A stretch of 64,000 nucleotides of DNA from Bacteroidales bacterium (GCA_029983675.1 JASBYY010000002.1:1-64000), one strand, 5' to 3'; numbered from the stretch's first letter, positions 42,690-52,294 are shown. The notes: generated from the sequence alone by a model not told the origin. Numbers and translations are program-made.

Positions 42690-44222
42690 TCACTTCCCCC
42701 AATTATCTCTGTCCAAGCTCCTGTAATTAATTGCTTCCGCCACATGTTCGGGACGTATGGTCTCGCTGTCGTCAAGATCGGCGATGGTTCGGCTCACCTT
42801 CAGAATGCGGTCGTAGGCACGCGCTGAAAGCCCAAGACGTTCCATGGCGTTTTTCAACATCATGCGGCAGGCATTGTCCAAGTCGCAGTAACGTTGCAAC
42901 AGCTGCGTGTTCATTTGCGCATTGGCATGAATATTCGGAAATTCAGCAAAGCGTTGTTCTTGGTTTTTACGTGCTTTGATTACCCTCTGCCGCACTACCG
43001 CACTCGTTTCGCCGCTTTTCTTTTCCGCCAAATCCTTATAGGGCACAGGCACAACCTCGACATGCAAGTCAATGCGATCCATCAGTGGTCCGGAAATCTT
43101 GTTCAAATACTGCTGCACAACGCCGGGCTTGCAAACGCATTTCTTGTCAGGATGATTGTAAAAGCCACAGGGACAAGGATTCATGGCTGCAACGAGCATG
43201 AAACTTGCTGGAAAATCCACTGATATTTTAGCTCGCGAAATGGTAACGATACGGTCTTCCATAGGTTGGCGCATCACTTCAAGCACCTGACGCTTAAACT
43301 CCGGCAATTCGTCGAGAAACAACACGCCGTTATGTGCCAGTGAAATCTCCCCGGGTTGCGGATAGGTACCGCCTCCCACCAAACCGGCATCACTGATGGT
43401 GTGATGCGGGCTGCGGAACGGACGTGTGGCCAATAGCGAGGTATTGCTGCCCATCAAGCCGGCAACGGAATGGATTTTTGTGGTTTCCAAGGCCTCTGGC
43501 AGGGTCAACGGAGGCAAGATGGTCGGTAAACGCTTGGCCAGCATGGTCTTGCCGCTGCCCGGCGGGCCAATGAGAATGACATTGTGACCGCCAGCCGCTG
43601 CGATCTCAAGAGCACGCTTGATGTTTTCCTGCCCCTTTACATCGCTAAAGTCAAACTCATACTGTTCGCTGCGTTCTTTCTCCTCTATATTGATACGCAC
43701 AGGCTCAAGGTCACTTGTTCCATTCAGGAAACCCACCACTTCGGTCATGTTTTCCACACCTATCACGTCTATCTCACTGACGACGGCGGCTTCTCTCGCA
43801 TTAGATCTCGGAAGAATAACCCCTTTGAAACCTTCCTGCTGCGCCTTAATCGTGATGGGCAATGCCCCTTTAATCGGATTCAACGTCCCGTCAAGTGAAA
43901 GTTCGCCCATGATGACATACTTGTCGAGTTCAGTATCTTTCAACTGACCCGAAGCTGACAAAATCCCAATTGCAATGGGCAAATCGTAGGCCGACCCCTC
44001 TTTTCGTATGTCAGCGGGCGCCATATTGATAGTGATTTTTTTCTTGGGATAGCTGAAACCAAGATTTGTGAGGGCGGCTTCTATGCGTTGGTGGCTTTCC
44101 TTCACCGCACTATCAGGCAGTCCGACCAAAAAGAACTGTATTCCCTTGTCGATGTTCACCTCAATAGTGACCAAAATCGCATCTATGCCGAAAAGCGCAC
44201 ATCCATAAGTCTTTACTAACAT
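42690..44222 (-). CDS. comM: YifB/ComM family Mg-chelatase-like AAA+ ATPase
   Basis: 510 residues. N-terminal LonB-like domain (MLVKTYGCALFGIDAILV, GLPDSAVKESHQRIEAAL), then the AAA+ core with Walker A GPPGSGKTMLAKRL near 218, Walker B-type LFLDELPEF, and a C-terminal Mg_chelatase_C domain (AYDRILKVSRTIADLDDS). ComM is a bidirectional helicase that promotes branch migration during natural transformation and recombination. Family members are present in many non-competent bacteria, so competence itself cannot be inferred. Confidence 0.9.
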   Translation of the reverse strand: MLVKTYGCALFGIDAILVTIEVNIDKGIQFFLVGLPDSAVKESHQRIEAALTNLGFSYPKKKITINMAPADIRKEGSAYDLPIAIGILSASGQLKDTELDKYVIMGELSLDGTLNPIKGALPITIKAQQEGFKGVILPRSNAREAAVVSEIDVIGVENMTEVVGFLNGTSDLEPVRINIEEKERSEQYEFDFSDVKGQENIKRALEIAAAGGHNVILIGPPGSGKTMLAKRLPTILPPLTLPEALETTKIHSVAGLMGSNTSLLATRPFRSPHHTISDAGLVGGGTYPQPGEISLAHNGVLFLDELPEFKRQVLEVMRQPMEDRIVTISRAKISVDFPASFMLVAAMNPCPCGFYNHPDKKCVCKPGVVQQYLNKISGPLMDRIDLHVEVVPVPYKDLAEKKSGETSAVVRQRVIKARKNQEQRFAEFPNIHANAQMNTQLLQRYCDLDNACRMMLKNAMERLGLSARAYDRILKVSRTIADLDDSETIRPEHVAEAINYRSLDRDNWGK

Positions 44223-44413
44223 GATACTATGATATTAATGATTCTACTTTCCTTCGCTTATTGACAATGCAAAGATGCAACGGCACACATCAACTACTCG
44301 TATTAAAAACGTTTATAGTCGTTAGTAAGCGATTACAATCGTTTGTAAGCGGATAAATCAATGATACACAATAGATAATACTAACATATAGTACCCAAAG
44401 AAATCGCCGAACA

Positions 44414-44470
44414 GTCTTCGCTTATTGTCGCAGCTAACATTCGTATGACTCTGCGCATTCTGCGTGAGAT
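44414..44470. repeat. Dispersed intergenic palindromic repeat, copy C
   Basis: TCTTCGCTTATTGTCGCAG, a variable middle, then CTCTGCGCATTCTGCGTGA. This lines up with the core and right arm of copies A and B, though more diverged. It ends 7 bases before the stop codon of the minus-strand gldB-like gene. The stretch 44223-44413 has no gene. Confidence 0.5.
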
Positions 44471-44476
44471 TAAGAA

Positions 44477-45490
44477 TCACTTTCGGGGTTTGTATCCTGA
44501 AGACTGAAAAACAGTTTGAAAGTCTTCCTCGGCCATAAGCTGTGGCAATGAAGTCTCATTTTTCGACATATAGGCCCTCACGATTTGCAAGCCGATGAAC
44601 TCACCCAACCGCGCCGGAGCATCATTACTGTACTCCTGAGTAAAAGGACCATCGCCAAAGAAGGTGAGATACATGTCCAGACCCGTCGTATAAAGTCTCT
44701 GATTGCCAACAATATCCGCCCACAACTCTCCTTCGTTGTCCTGCGCCCACTTCATCTGTTTCTCCGAAAAGCCAAGCAAATCATTATCAGCGAGATCGGG
44801 GCACAAGGCCTCGATAAAGAAGTTGACACGCCCCATATTCATCATTTCTGTTAGGAGATCACCCTGTTTGCGCCATCGGTACACATGTTCCTGAAACAAT
44901 TGTATGGCAATGTCTTTACCAATGGTCTGAGGCATAGTGCGCACCGAACGGTACAACGGCATACCTATGCGATTGTAAACTTCGTCACCCGAAAGGTACC
45001 AGTCGAGAGAAACAATGAGTTTGTTACCGAGAATCTGAATGGGCGGTATTTCTGGATTGACACCTGACACACAAGTAAACACCGTGTCGGGCAACGCAAT
45101 ATCGGGATAATAATAGTTGAAATGTCCAAAAACCGACGACACAACAGATTCGACATATTTGGTGTCGGGATAGTAGCTTTTCACCTTATTATATAAATCA
45201 TGCGTGGTCGGATCGATGACAAAATCCTTCAAGTCACCCACAAGAATTTCATTATCAAGGTCTCCTTCAAGAAATGGCAGATAGTCCTGCTGAATGCGTT
45301 TCAGTTCCTGTTGAAAAATGGCGGTGTCAAGATTAAACAACACATCCTCATAGCGAAAAACAGTCAAGGAGGGACTGTGACCGACATGACTTTTAAGTTT
45401 TTTCTTATAGCCCGGTTCGGACTGACGGCAACCGAAAACAACGATCAACACGCCCACAAAAAGCAATTCTAAAAACACTTTTTTCTTCAT
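44477..45490 (-). CDS. gldB: GldB-like lipoprotein
   Basis: 337 residues. The signal peptide MKKKVFLELLFVGVLIVVFG ends in Cys21 (lipobox). The body has YEDVLFNLDTAIFQQELKRI, LPDTVFTCVSGVN and ILGNKLIVSLDWYLSGDE, matching the GldB family of lipoproteins. GldB is needed for gliding in Flavobacterium and is conserved in non-gliding Bacteroidetes, where its role is unclear. It starts at 45490 (an ORF reading from 45673 has no signal peptide at its N-terminus). A perfect promoter lies just upstream. Confidence 0.75.
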   Translation of the reverse strand: MKKKVFLELLFVGVLIVVFGCRQSEPGYKKKLKSHVGHSPSLTVFRYEDVLFNLDTAIFQQELKRIQQDYLPFLEGDLDNEILVGDLKDFVIDPTTHDLYNKVKSYYPDTKYVESVVSSVFGHFNYYYPDIALPDTVFTCVSGVNPEIPPIQILGNKLIVSLDWYLSGDEVYNRIGMPLYRSVRTMPQTIGKDIAIQLFQEHVYRWRKQGDLLTEMMNMGRVNFFIEALCPDLADNDLLGFSEKQMKWAQDNEGELWADIVGNQRLYTTGLDMYLTFFGDGPFTQEYSNDAPARLGEFIGLQIVRAYMSKNETSLPQLMAEEDFQTVFQSSGYKPRK

Positions 45491-45523
45491 GACTTCTATG
45501 TTACAACAACGATTTTGTCTTTG

Positions 45524-45554
45524 CAAATATAGCAGAAAAGCTTCAAATGTCAAA
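45524..45554 (-). promoter_or_regulatory. Consensus Bacteroidetes promoter of gldB
   Basis: Minus strand: TTTG (45554-45551), exactly 19 bases, then TATATTTG (45531-45524). It is an exact match to the TTTG-N19-TAnnTTTG consensus. The ATG is 34 bases downstream. It faces away from the promoter of the nucleoside phosphorylase. Confidence 0.7.
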
Positions 45555-45594
45555 GTTATCAGTGAAAAACCGATCTTTGAAACAAAAAAAGATG

Positions 45595-45602
45595 TACTTT
45601 TG
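45595..45602 (+). promoter_or_regulatory. -7 element of the nucleoside phosphorylase gene
   Basis: TACTTTTG fits TAnnTTTG, with TTTG 15 bases upstream (45576-45579). ATG is 21 bases downstream. Confidence 0.4.
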
Positions 45603-45623
45603 CCCCATAATTCAAATGAATTG

Positions 45624-46499
45624 ATGAGAACTATTCCCGCTTCACAACTTGTTTTAAATGATGAAGGTGCCATTTACCACCTCAATCTCCATCCCGATCA
45701 GCTTGCCGACAATGTCATCCTTGTCGGTGACCCAAGTCGTGTAGATATGGTGGCTTCGTTTTTCGACAAGATTGAAGTCAAGCGCCAGAACCGCGAACTG
45801 GTAACCCGGACAGGTTATTTCAACGGCGAACGTGTCACGGTGATTTCAACCGGCATGGGTACCGACAACATCGACATCGTGATGAACGAATTAGATGCGT
45901 TAGCCAACATTGACTTGAAAAATCGGCAAGTCAATGAAAAACACCGCAGCCTGAACATTGTAAGAATTGGAACATGCGGCGCGTTGCAGGCAGACATTCA
46001 CGTGGAGAACAGCTACGTAGCCACCCGTTATGCCTTGGGTTTTGACGGATTACTGTATTTTTACGGCGGCCATGAAAAAGTCAATAATATTGCCATGCGT
46101 GACGCTTTTATATCGCACATGGATTATCCCGACCTGTTGCCCAAGCCTTACGTCGTTGAAGCTTCAAAGACTTTGTTTGACCGATTGGGGGAAGGTTACT
46201 ATCAAGGCATCACCGCCACGGCATCCGGTTTTTATGCTCCTCAAGGAAGAATGCTTCGAACAGAGTTGGCCTATCCAGAAAACAACAGCAAGATCGAATC
46301 TTTCCAATTTGAAGGATGGCGTGTATGCAATTTTGAAATGGAGTCGTCCGCTTTATATGGATTAGGCAAATTGATGGGACATCAGTGCATGACCATCTGC
46401 GTTGTAGTAGCCAACCGTGTTAGTGAACAGTTTTGCACTGATTATCAACACTATGTGAAAAAATTAATTTCCAATACATTAGAACGGTTATTAGAATAG
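45624..46499 (+). CDS. Nucleoside phosphorylase (uridine phosphorylase-like)
   Basis: 291 residues of the PNP/UDP phosphorylase family 1: VILVGDPSRVDMVASFF at the phosphate site, ISTGMGTDNIDIVMNEL, IVRIGTCGALQ and the C-terminal FEMESSALYGLGK, which binds the ribose. It cleaves a ribonucleoside with phosphate to a base and ribose 1-phosphate in salvage. The exact base is not certain. An in-frame ATG upstream (45489) overlaps gldB's promoter; 45624 is chosen since it follows a -7 element and gives a normal N-terminus. Confidence 0.82.
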   Translation: MRTIPASQLVLNDEGAIYHLNLHPDQLADNVILVGDPSRVDMVASFFDKIEVKRQNRELVTRTGYFNGERVTVISTGMGTDNIDIVMNELDALANIDLKNRQVNEKHRSLNIVRIGTCGALQADIHVENSYVATRYALGFDGLLYFYGGHEKVNNIAMRDAFISHMDYPDLLPKPYVVEASKTLFDRLGEGYYQGITATASGFYAPQGRMLRTELAYPENNSKIESFQFEGWRVCNFEMESSALYGLGKLMGHQCMTICVVVANRVSEQFCTDYQHYVKKLISNTLERLLE

Positions 46500-46625
46500 G
46501 TATTATTACCTATTTTCAAATACTATTAACGCGATAAAATAATGAATATCAAATAATTATAAAAGCAACCATTAATTTACCTGTTAAAAACTGAAAATAA
46601 AAGGCGGTTTCGTATATAAAAATTG

Positions 46626-46633
46626 TATTTTTG
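46626..46633 (+). promoter_or_regulatory. -7 element of the OmpA-like gene
   Basis: TATTTTTG is a perfect TAnnTTTG; it lies 68 bases before the ATG, leaving a leader of about 60 bases. No TTTG at -33. Confidence 0.45.
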
Positions 46634-46700
46634 CAAATTGAAAGATATACCCCTAAGATTTGAAATCAAATTATTACAACCAAAATAAAAAGGAGTTAAA

Positions 46701-48014
46701 ATGAAAAAAGCATTTACCACATTGTTCGCAGTTCTCATCGCTTCTGTTACGATGGCAGCAGGCCATGTTGATTCTGTTCGTTATCTGACGACCAAATTCG
46801 GTCGCAATTGGTTCATTTCAGTCGATGGAAATGTCGATTGGTGGAAGGGAAGTGACAAAAATCCGAATGGCAACTACACTGCCTTTCAATGGGCAAAGCC
46901 TGATTTTGGAGGCAGCATTAGCTTCGGCAAATGGATCAACCACAAACTCGGTTTGAGACTTGCTTACGACATCAATGGAGCCAAAGCCTGGGCAAATAAA
47001 AACGTTTGCGGACCAAATAGCGGAAACTATTGGATGTTCGATCTGAAAAACGATACCCCCGACAAAAATGGTTTTTACTTAAATAGTTTCATGTACCACA
47101 ACTTGCATGGTGACATTTTATTCAGCCTCGTAGATTTCTTTCAAGGCTACTATAATCCGAACAGAGTTTATACGCCTGTTATCTATTTAGGCATGGGAGT
47201 TGCTTGTGTGAGCGACAAAATTCTTGTCGTTACTTCGGAACACAGAAATTTCGAATTATCTGCCGATGCTGGACTTATTAACAATTTCAGAATCAACGAT
47301 TATCTGGATTTACACCTCGACCTGAAGTATGCTCTTCAGAGATGGGGAATTGACTCATGGGGACATGAAACCACCGGATTTTTCTATCCAGACGGAACAG
47401 CTGCCTCTGATATTACAATAGATGCGAACGGCATTCAGCATCCTGTTCCTCAGCCTGGAACAGGCGAAGTCGCTAGCCGCGTCAGACCTTGCATTATCGA
47501 CCAAAATCTCTCTGTTGGTTTAGGTCTCACCTTTTACTTAAGAGGCAGAGTCTATGATCTTCCTTACAACTATGAAAAGGAAATGAGCGAAATGCGTGAA
47601 CGTATCAAGAGCCTTGAAGATGACTTGGCGGAAAAGCCCACCGTGGTTCATGATACTATCGTGAAGTTCGTCAACAGCGAAAGCACCGAAATCCTCAGCT
47701 ATCCTTTCTCCATCTTCTTCAATTTGGATTCCTACGAATTGATGTCGGGAAGAGACCGAGTCAACCTGCGTGAAATCGCCAAGGCTGCCAAGGAAAACAA
47801 CTACAAACTGCACTTGAGAGGTTCAGCTGACAGTGCCACGGCTTCGTCGTCCTACAACCAGACACTTTCTGAGAACCGCTGCAACAAGATTAAGATAGAA
47901 CTTCTTGAAATGGGCGTTCCTGCTGAAAACATCATTCTTGAAGCCATTGGTGGTGTCAAAGAACTCGATCCTACGGAATACGACCGCCGCGTGCTGATTT
48001 ACGTTGGCAAGTAA
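46701..48014 (+). CDS. OmpA-family outer-membrane porin
   Basis: 437 residues with a signal peptide (ending TMAAG). The N-terminal part is a barrel (FISVDGNVDWWKGSDKNPNG, FGGSISFGKWINHKLGLRLA), a coiled-coil linker lies near 295-320, and the OmpA_C peptidoglycan-binding domain covers about 335-437 (FFNLDSYELMSGRDRVNLRE, then LSENRCNKIKIELLEMGVPAE and the final YDRRVLIYVGK). It anchors the outer membrane to peptidoglycan. An AAGGAG Shine-Dalgarno lies 5 bases before ATG, unusual in this genome. Followed by a strong terminator. Confidence 0.9.
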   Translation: MKKAFTTLFAVLIASVTMAAGHVDSVRYLTTKFGRNWFISVDGNVDWWKGSDKNPNGNYTAFQWAKPDFGGSISFGKWINHKLGLRLAYDINGAKAWANKNVCGPNSGNYWMFDLKNDTPDKNGFYLNSFMYHNLHGDILFSLVDFFQGYYNPNRVYTPVIYLGMGVACVSDKILVVTSEHRNFELSADAGLINNFRINDYLDLHLDLKYALQRWGIDSWGHETTGFFYPDGTAASDITIDANGIQHPVPQPGTGEVASRVRPCIIDQNLSVGLGLTFYLRGRVYDLPYNYEKEMSEMRERIKSLEDDLAEKPTVVHDTIVKFVNSESTEILSYPFSIFFNLDSYELMSGRDRVNLREIAKAAKENNYKLHLRGSADSATASSSYNQTLSENRCNKIKIELLEMGVPAENIILEAIGGVKELDPTEYDRRVLIYVGK

Positions 48015-48046
48015 AAAAACTGCACACAACACTTTTGTGTGACATG

Positions 48047-48079
48047 AAAAAGAGACCGAGTACTCGGTCTCTTTTTTTT
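48047..48079. terminator. Bidirectional terminator after the OmpA-like gene
   Basis: AAAAAGAGACCGAG pairs with CTCGGTCTCTTTTT, with almost no loop (TA), then further T. Confidence 0.85.
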
Positions 48080-48130
48080 ATTGTCGTGTCTAGTCCTGAA
48101 ATAGCGTTACACTAAAATCGTAATGAAAAG

Positions 48131-49264
48131 TCACTTTATTCTCAGCAGTTTGGTCAACTTCAAGCTGATATCTAAGAAGATCAAAGGGGCATAACCATTG
48201 CGTTCTATCTGGCGTATGCCTTCTTCCAGCAGCTCGACAAATGGAATCATGTTGTTCGGGTTAACAAAAGGAGCAAAGTTGACATTGAACAGTTTTTCAT
48301 CATCGGGAAGCAGCACCTTGTCTAAAAGCCCGTTATTGACCAAAAGCGAGTTCCTCACAACGTGCAATCCATACTCCAGAAGATTCTGCTGCCGTTTACG
48401 CCCAATACCTCTGATATTGTTCGAGAAATCCACCAATTCGCCCACACTCGCCTTGAAACAATAGCGCATCCATTGCTGAAAGGTCTGGGAATAATACTTC
48501 ATATCCTCCTCTTCCTCCGCATAATGACATGCTTTCAACCAATTGCCTTCCGAAAGGATAGCTGCATTGTGCGCCAAAGCACAATCGCAGCCTTTGCGTG
48601 CAACCAAAGCTTGTTCAACCTCATTGGTTTCAATTCCCGGTATCTTGACAAGCACAGCTCGCGATCTGATAGTGACCAACAACAATTCCTGATCTTCAGC
48701 TACCAGCAGAAAAACGGTTTTCTCAGGCGGTTCCTCCAGCAGTTTCAACATCTTATTGGCTGCATCAAGGTTCATCCGCTCGGCCATCCATAAGATAGCT
48801 ACCTTATAATCACCCGCATACGACTTGATACTGAGATTGCGCATCAGGGTAGCCGCATCGCGAACGTTGATGTATCCCTGCTTGTTCTCAAGTTCAATGG
48901 CCGCATACCATGAAACCGGATCGACATAAGCCTGCTTCGCAAGGACATAGTTGCGCCATTCATTAATAAACAAGGCGGTTTCGGGGTCTTTCTTGATCGA
49001 TTTGTTAGTGGTGTTGGGCACCACGAAATGCAAATCGGGGTGTGCCAATTTTGCGACTTGCCGACAAGATGGACAAACACCACAACTGTCGTGCTCGTCG
49101 CGATTGGGACAGAGTATGTATTGTGCATAGGCAAGAGCCAATGCAAATTTGCCACATCCCTCTGGACCTAAAAAAAGCTGGGCATGAGGAATACGGTTTT
49201 CCTTAGCACTCAACACCAGCTTATGCTTCACTTCTTCTTGTCCAATAACCTCCTTAAATTGCAT
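48131..49264 (-). CDS. holB: DNA polymerase III subunit delta prime (clamp loader)
   Basis: 377 residues. Starts MQFKEVIGQEEVK, Walker A-like GPEGCGKFALALAYA at about 33-47, a zinc module CPNRDEHDSCGVCPSCRQ at about 52-70, and a C-terminal helical collar. This fits the clamp-loader delta prime subunit, which opens the beta clamp with delta. A -7 match TATCTTTG is at 49292-49285 minus. The intergenic region to lysS is short and divergent. Confidence 0.88.
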   Translation of the reverse strand: MQFKEVIGQEEVKHKLVLSAKENRIPHAQLFLGPEGCGKFALALAYAQYILCPNRDEHDSCGVCPSCRQVAKLAHPDLHFVVPNTTNKSIKKDPETALFINEWRNYVLAKQAYVDPVSWYAAIELENKQGYINVRDAATLMRNLSIKSYAGDYKVAILWMAERMNLDAANKMLKLLEEPPEKTVFLLVAEDQELLLVTIRSRAVLVKIPGIETNEVEQALVARKGCDCALAHNAAILSEGNWLKACHYAEEEEDMKYYSQTFQQWMRYCFKASVGELVDFSNNIRGIGRKRQQNLLEYGLHVVRNSLLVNNGLLDKVLLPDDEKLFNVNFAPFVNPNNMIPFVELLEEGIRQIERNGYAPLIFLDISLKLTKLLRIK

Positions 49265-49336
49265 AGTCTCTCAAAATGGAGCTTCAAAGATACGGACTAT
49301 ATTTCAACTTTGAGCGGGTCACTTTTAAGTTTTTGC

Positions 49337-49344
49337 TATTTTTG
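49337..49344 (+). promoter_or_regulatory. -7 element of lysS
   Basis: TATTTTTG is a perfect TAnnTTTG, 25 bases before the lysS ATG. Confidence 0.45.
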
Positions 49345-49368
49345 CAAACAAATTCAAGTCACAGAACC

Positions 49369-51084
49369 ATGTTAAGCGAACAGGAACAAATCAGAAGAAA
49401 TTCATTGGCCGAATTGTACAAATTGGGCATTAACCCCTTTCCTCAAGCGACTTTTCCGGTAAACGTCAACTCAACGGAAATACTGGGAAAATTTGACGAC
49501 AACAATTCGGAGCAGTTTCAATCTGTCAGCATTGCCGGACGCATCATGAGCCGTCGTATCATGGGCGCCGCTTCGTTTTGCGAGTTGCAAGATGCCTGCG
49601 GGCGCATTCAGCTTTATATCAAACGCGATGAAATCTGTCCCGGTGATGACAAAACCATGTACAACACTGTTTTCAAACGTTTGCTTGACATTGGCGACTT
49701 TATCGGCGTGAAAGGCTTTGCTTTCCGCACTCAAATGGGTGAGATTTCTGTACACGTAAAGGAGCTGACCGTGCTTAGCAAATCACTGCGCCCACTTCCC
49801 ATCGTAAAAGAGAAGGACGGCGTGACCTACGATGCCTTCAGCGACCCTGAGCTACGCTACCGCATGAGGTATGTCGATTTGGTGGTGAACGACAAAGTGA
49901 AAGACATCTTCATTGCCCGCACACGTATCATCAATAGCATCCGTAGCTTTTTCAATAAAAGCGGTTATCTCGAAGTGGAAACGCCTGTATTGCAGTCCAT
50001 TCCGGGTGGCGCATCGGCACGTCCTTTCATTACCCACCATAACGCCTTGGATATTCCCATGTACCTGCGCATTGCCAATGAGTTGTATCTGAAACGGCTG
50101 ATTGTAGGCGGATTTGACGGTGTTTACGAGTTCTCGCGCAACTTCCGTAACGAAGGAATGGACCGCACACACAACCCTGAATTTACGGCTCTTGAGATTT
50201 ACGTGGCTTACAAGGACTATATCTGGATGATGGACTACACCGAAGCCATGATTGAACATGTCGTAACCGAAGTTTTTGGCACACATACCGTCAAGGTGGG
50301 CGAAAACGAAATCAGTTTCCAGCGTCCCTTCAAGCGTATCACCATGATCGACTCCATCAAGGAAAAGACCGGTATTGACATTACGGGCATGAATGAAGCC
50401 CAGCTGCGCGAAGTGTGCAAACAGCTCAACGTTGAAATCAGCGACGCTATGGGCAAGGGGAAACTCATTGATGAGATTTTCGGAGCCAAGTGCGAAGGCA
50501 CATACATTCAGCCCACTTTCATCACGGATTATCCGGTGGAGATGTCACCGCTCTGCAAACGTCACCGCGAGAACCCTGAACTGACAGAACGTTTTGAGCT
50601 GATGGTGAACGGAAAAGAACTGGCCAATGCCTATACCGAGCTTAACGACCCCATCGACCAACGGGCTCGCTTTGAAGAACAGATGAAACTGTCGGAACGC
50701 GGCGATGACGAAGCCATGTTCATCGACCAAGACTTTTTGCGCGCCCTTGAGTACGGTATGCCACCCACTTCGGGCATGGGTATCGGCATCGACCGATTAG
50801 TGATGCTGCTTACCGGACAGACTTCCATTCAGGAAGTGTTGCTCTTCCCGATGATGCGCCCCGAAAAAGTGAAAAAAGTTGCCACACCCGGCGATTTCAT
50901 CGCCATCGGCGTGCCTCAGGTATGGGCGGAAGTGCTCGTCAGCAACGGATACACTTCAGTTGAAATGTTGCTATCTGAAAAACCGGCTGCTCTTCGCGAA
51001 AAACTGAACGGCATCCGCAAGAAAAACAAACTGGAAACACCCGCCTTGCAGCTTGAAGACGTAGAAGCTTGGATGCAACAGTAA
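49369..51084 (+). CDS. lysS: Lysine--tRNA ligase (class II)
   Basis: 571 residues. An OB-fold anticodon-binding domain (about 50-160: VSIAGRIMSRRIMGAASF) and a class II catalytic domain with motif 2 FRNEGMDRTHNPEFT and motif 3 GMGIGIDRLVMLLTGQ. It attaches lysine to tRNA-Lys. The C-terminal tail is somewhat longer than the E. coli enzyme, with a helix-hairpin-like part (VEMLLSEKPAALREKLNGIR) after about 510, a feature of the Bacteroidetes enzyme. The start 49369 follows the promoter; a longer in-frame start at 49276 overlaps holB and is unlikely. Confidence 0.95.
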   Translation: MLSEQEQIRRNSLAELYKLGINPFPQATFPVNVNSTEILGKFDDNNSEQFQSVSIAGRIMSRRIMGAASFCELQDACGRIQLYIKRDEICPGDDKTMYNTVFKRLLDIGDFIGVKGFAFRTQMGEISVHVKELTVLSKSLRPLPIVKEKDGVTYDAFSDPELRYRMRYVDLVVNDKVKDIFIARTRIINSIRSFFNKSGYLEVETPVLQSIPGGASARPFITHHNALDIPMYLRIANELYLKRLIVGGFDGVYEFSRNFRNEGMDRTHNPEFTALEIYVAYKDYIWMMDYTEAMIEHVVTEVFGTHTVKVGENEISFQRPFKRITMIDSIKEKTGIDITGMNEAQLREVCKQLNVEISDAMGKGKLIDEIFGAKCEGTYIQPTFITDYPVEMSPLCKRHRENPELTERFELMVNGKELANAYTELNDPIDQRARFEEQMKLSERGDDEAMFIDQDFLRALEYGMPPTSGMGIGIDRLVMLLTGQTSIQEVLLFPMMRPEKVKKVATPGDFIAIGVPQVWAEVLVSNGYTSVEMLLSEKPAALREKLNGIRKKNKLETPALQLEDVEAWMQQ

Positions 51085-51088
51085 CGAC

Positions 51089-51126
51089 AAAAAACAGCTG
51101 TATTGATCTGAAACACAGCTGTTTTT
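51089..51126. terminator. Bidirectional terminator after lysS
   Basis: AAAACAGCTGT pairs with ACAGCTGTTTTT around a 12-base loop, between convergent genes. Confidence 0.8.
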
Positions 51127-51175
51127 ATAATCCTCCAAACTTTGAATATCAGTTTTTGATTGCCTCCCCCTATTC

Positions 51176-52294
51176 TCATTCGCCTTTCCACAACAACATA
51201 AGAATATCGCTACAAGTATTGTAGTTGATATTCTTTCGTTGCGCTTCCGACATGCGTTGATTTTCCTGATGATTGGTACAAAGCAACATGGCGCGCCGTA
51301 CCTGTTCCGCCACATCTTTCGTGCTGTATGACATGCCGTGATAATGGAAAAACAGGGCGTTATGGGTCTCACAACCGGGAATCGGATCGGTATGAATGAT
51401 AGGGATGTTTTTTGCCGCCGCCTCCGTGCTTGTCAAGCCGCCCGGTTTGGTAAAAACAACATCGCAGGCATCCATCAAGGTGGCAATCTGATCGGTGAAA
51501 CCTATCACGGAGATATTTTCGCTTGATCCGAAATCCTTGCACAAACTGTTTTTTAACCGCTTGTTGGTTCCGCAAACAATAAATATCGCTTTGGCGTGCG
51601 GCTCCTTTACAATTTCCCGAATCAACACCTCGACATTTCCAAAACCCATACTTCCCGACATGACCAATAGCCATGGCACCTCGCTCTCGATAGTGTTCCC
51701 GAAAAGCTGTTTACATGCCGTTCTCGCTTGTTCTTTGGGTGGTCTTGAATAAAAGCAAGGCCGCACCGGAATGCCAAGAGCGTGCAACTTGTCACGCGGA
51801 ATCCCTTTCGATGCGCATTCTTCAATCAAATGCTCATGCGGAACAATATAATGGTCGAGTCGGGTTTCTTCCATGAAAGGAATACAAGTGTAGTCCGTCA
51901 TGACAAATAATGTTACTGCCTTTAGCTTACCGGCATTCTTCAAGGCCGTAAGCGCTTCTGCAGGGAACAAATGAACACAAACAACGGTATCGAACCCATT
52001 TTGATTGATGTAATCCAGCAACTTGCCGCAATACAATTTGTTGGCCAAATAAACCGGAGATTTGGCATGTATGGTACGCACCGCCTCTCCCGCATTGTAC
52101 AAAAGCTGAAACATCTTGGTTCGTGTCGAAAACAGGTAAACATCGGAAGCCGTCTTCGACACCGCCGTATTGACAAGCGAAAGCGTGTCCACCACGCTAC
52201 TTTCTATGCCTTTGGCCTGGAAATATTCGTGAAGTGCCGATGCCGCCGAGTTGTGACCTTCTCCTGTTGAGCAAGTCAGAATAAGAATTTTCAT
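51176..52294 (-). CDS. MGDG synthase/UgtP-like glycosyltransferase
   Basis: 372 residues, GT-B fold, GT28 type. It starts MKILILTCSTGEGHNSAA, the MGDG_synth domain signature (GxGHxxAA), and in the C-terminal half has LVMSGSMGFGN, FTKPGGLTSTEAAAKNIPI with the nucleotide-sugar binding motif, and HTDPIPGCE. Relatives add glucose or galactose to diacylglycerol, giving membrane glycolipids. They are well known in Firmicutes and plants and less usual in Bacteroidetes. Start 52294 is chosen over 52318 since the family motif begins there. Downstream of the GNAT gene on the same strand (55 bases). Confidence 0.82.
   Translation of the reverse strand: MKILILTCSTGEGHNSAASALHEYFQAKGIESSVVDTLSLVNTAVSKTASDVYLFSTRTKMFQLLYNAGEAVRTIHAKSPVYLANKLYCGKLLDYINQNGFDTVVCVHLFPAEALTALKNAGKLKAVTLFVMTDYTCIPFMEETRLDHYIVPHEHLIEECASKGIPRDKLHALGIPVRPCFYSRPPKEQARTACKQLFGNTIESEVPWLLVMSGSMGFGNVEVLIREIVKEPHAKAIFIVCGTNKRLKNSLCKDFGSSENISVIGFTDQIATLMDACDVVFTKPGGLTSTEAAAKNIPIIHTDPIPGCETHNALFFHYHGMSYSTKDVAEQVRRAMLLCTNHQENQRMSEAQRKNINYNTCSDILMLLWKGE

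Noticed and set aside
48131..49264. Clamp-loader gamma/tau subunit (dnaX)
   Set aside because: The protein is far shorter than DnaX and carries its zinc module in the order expected for HolB.
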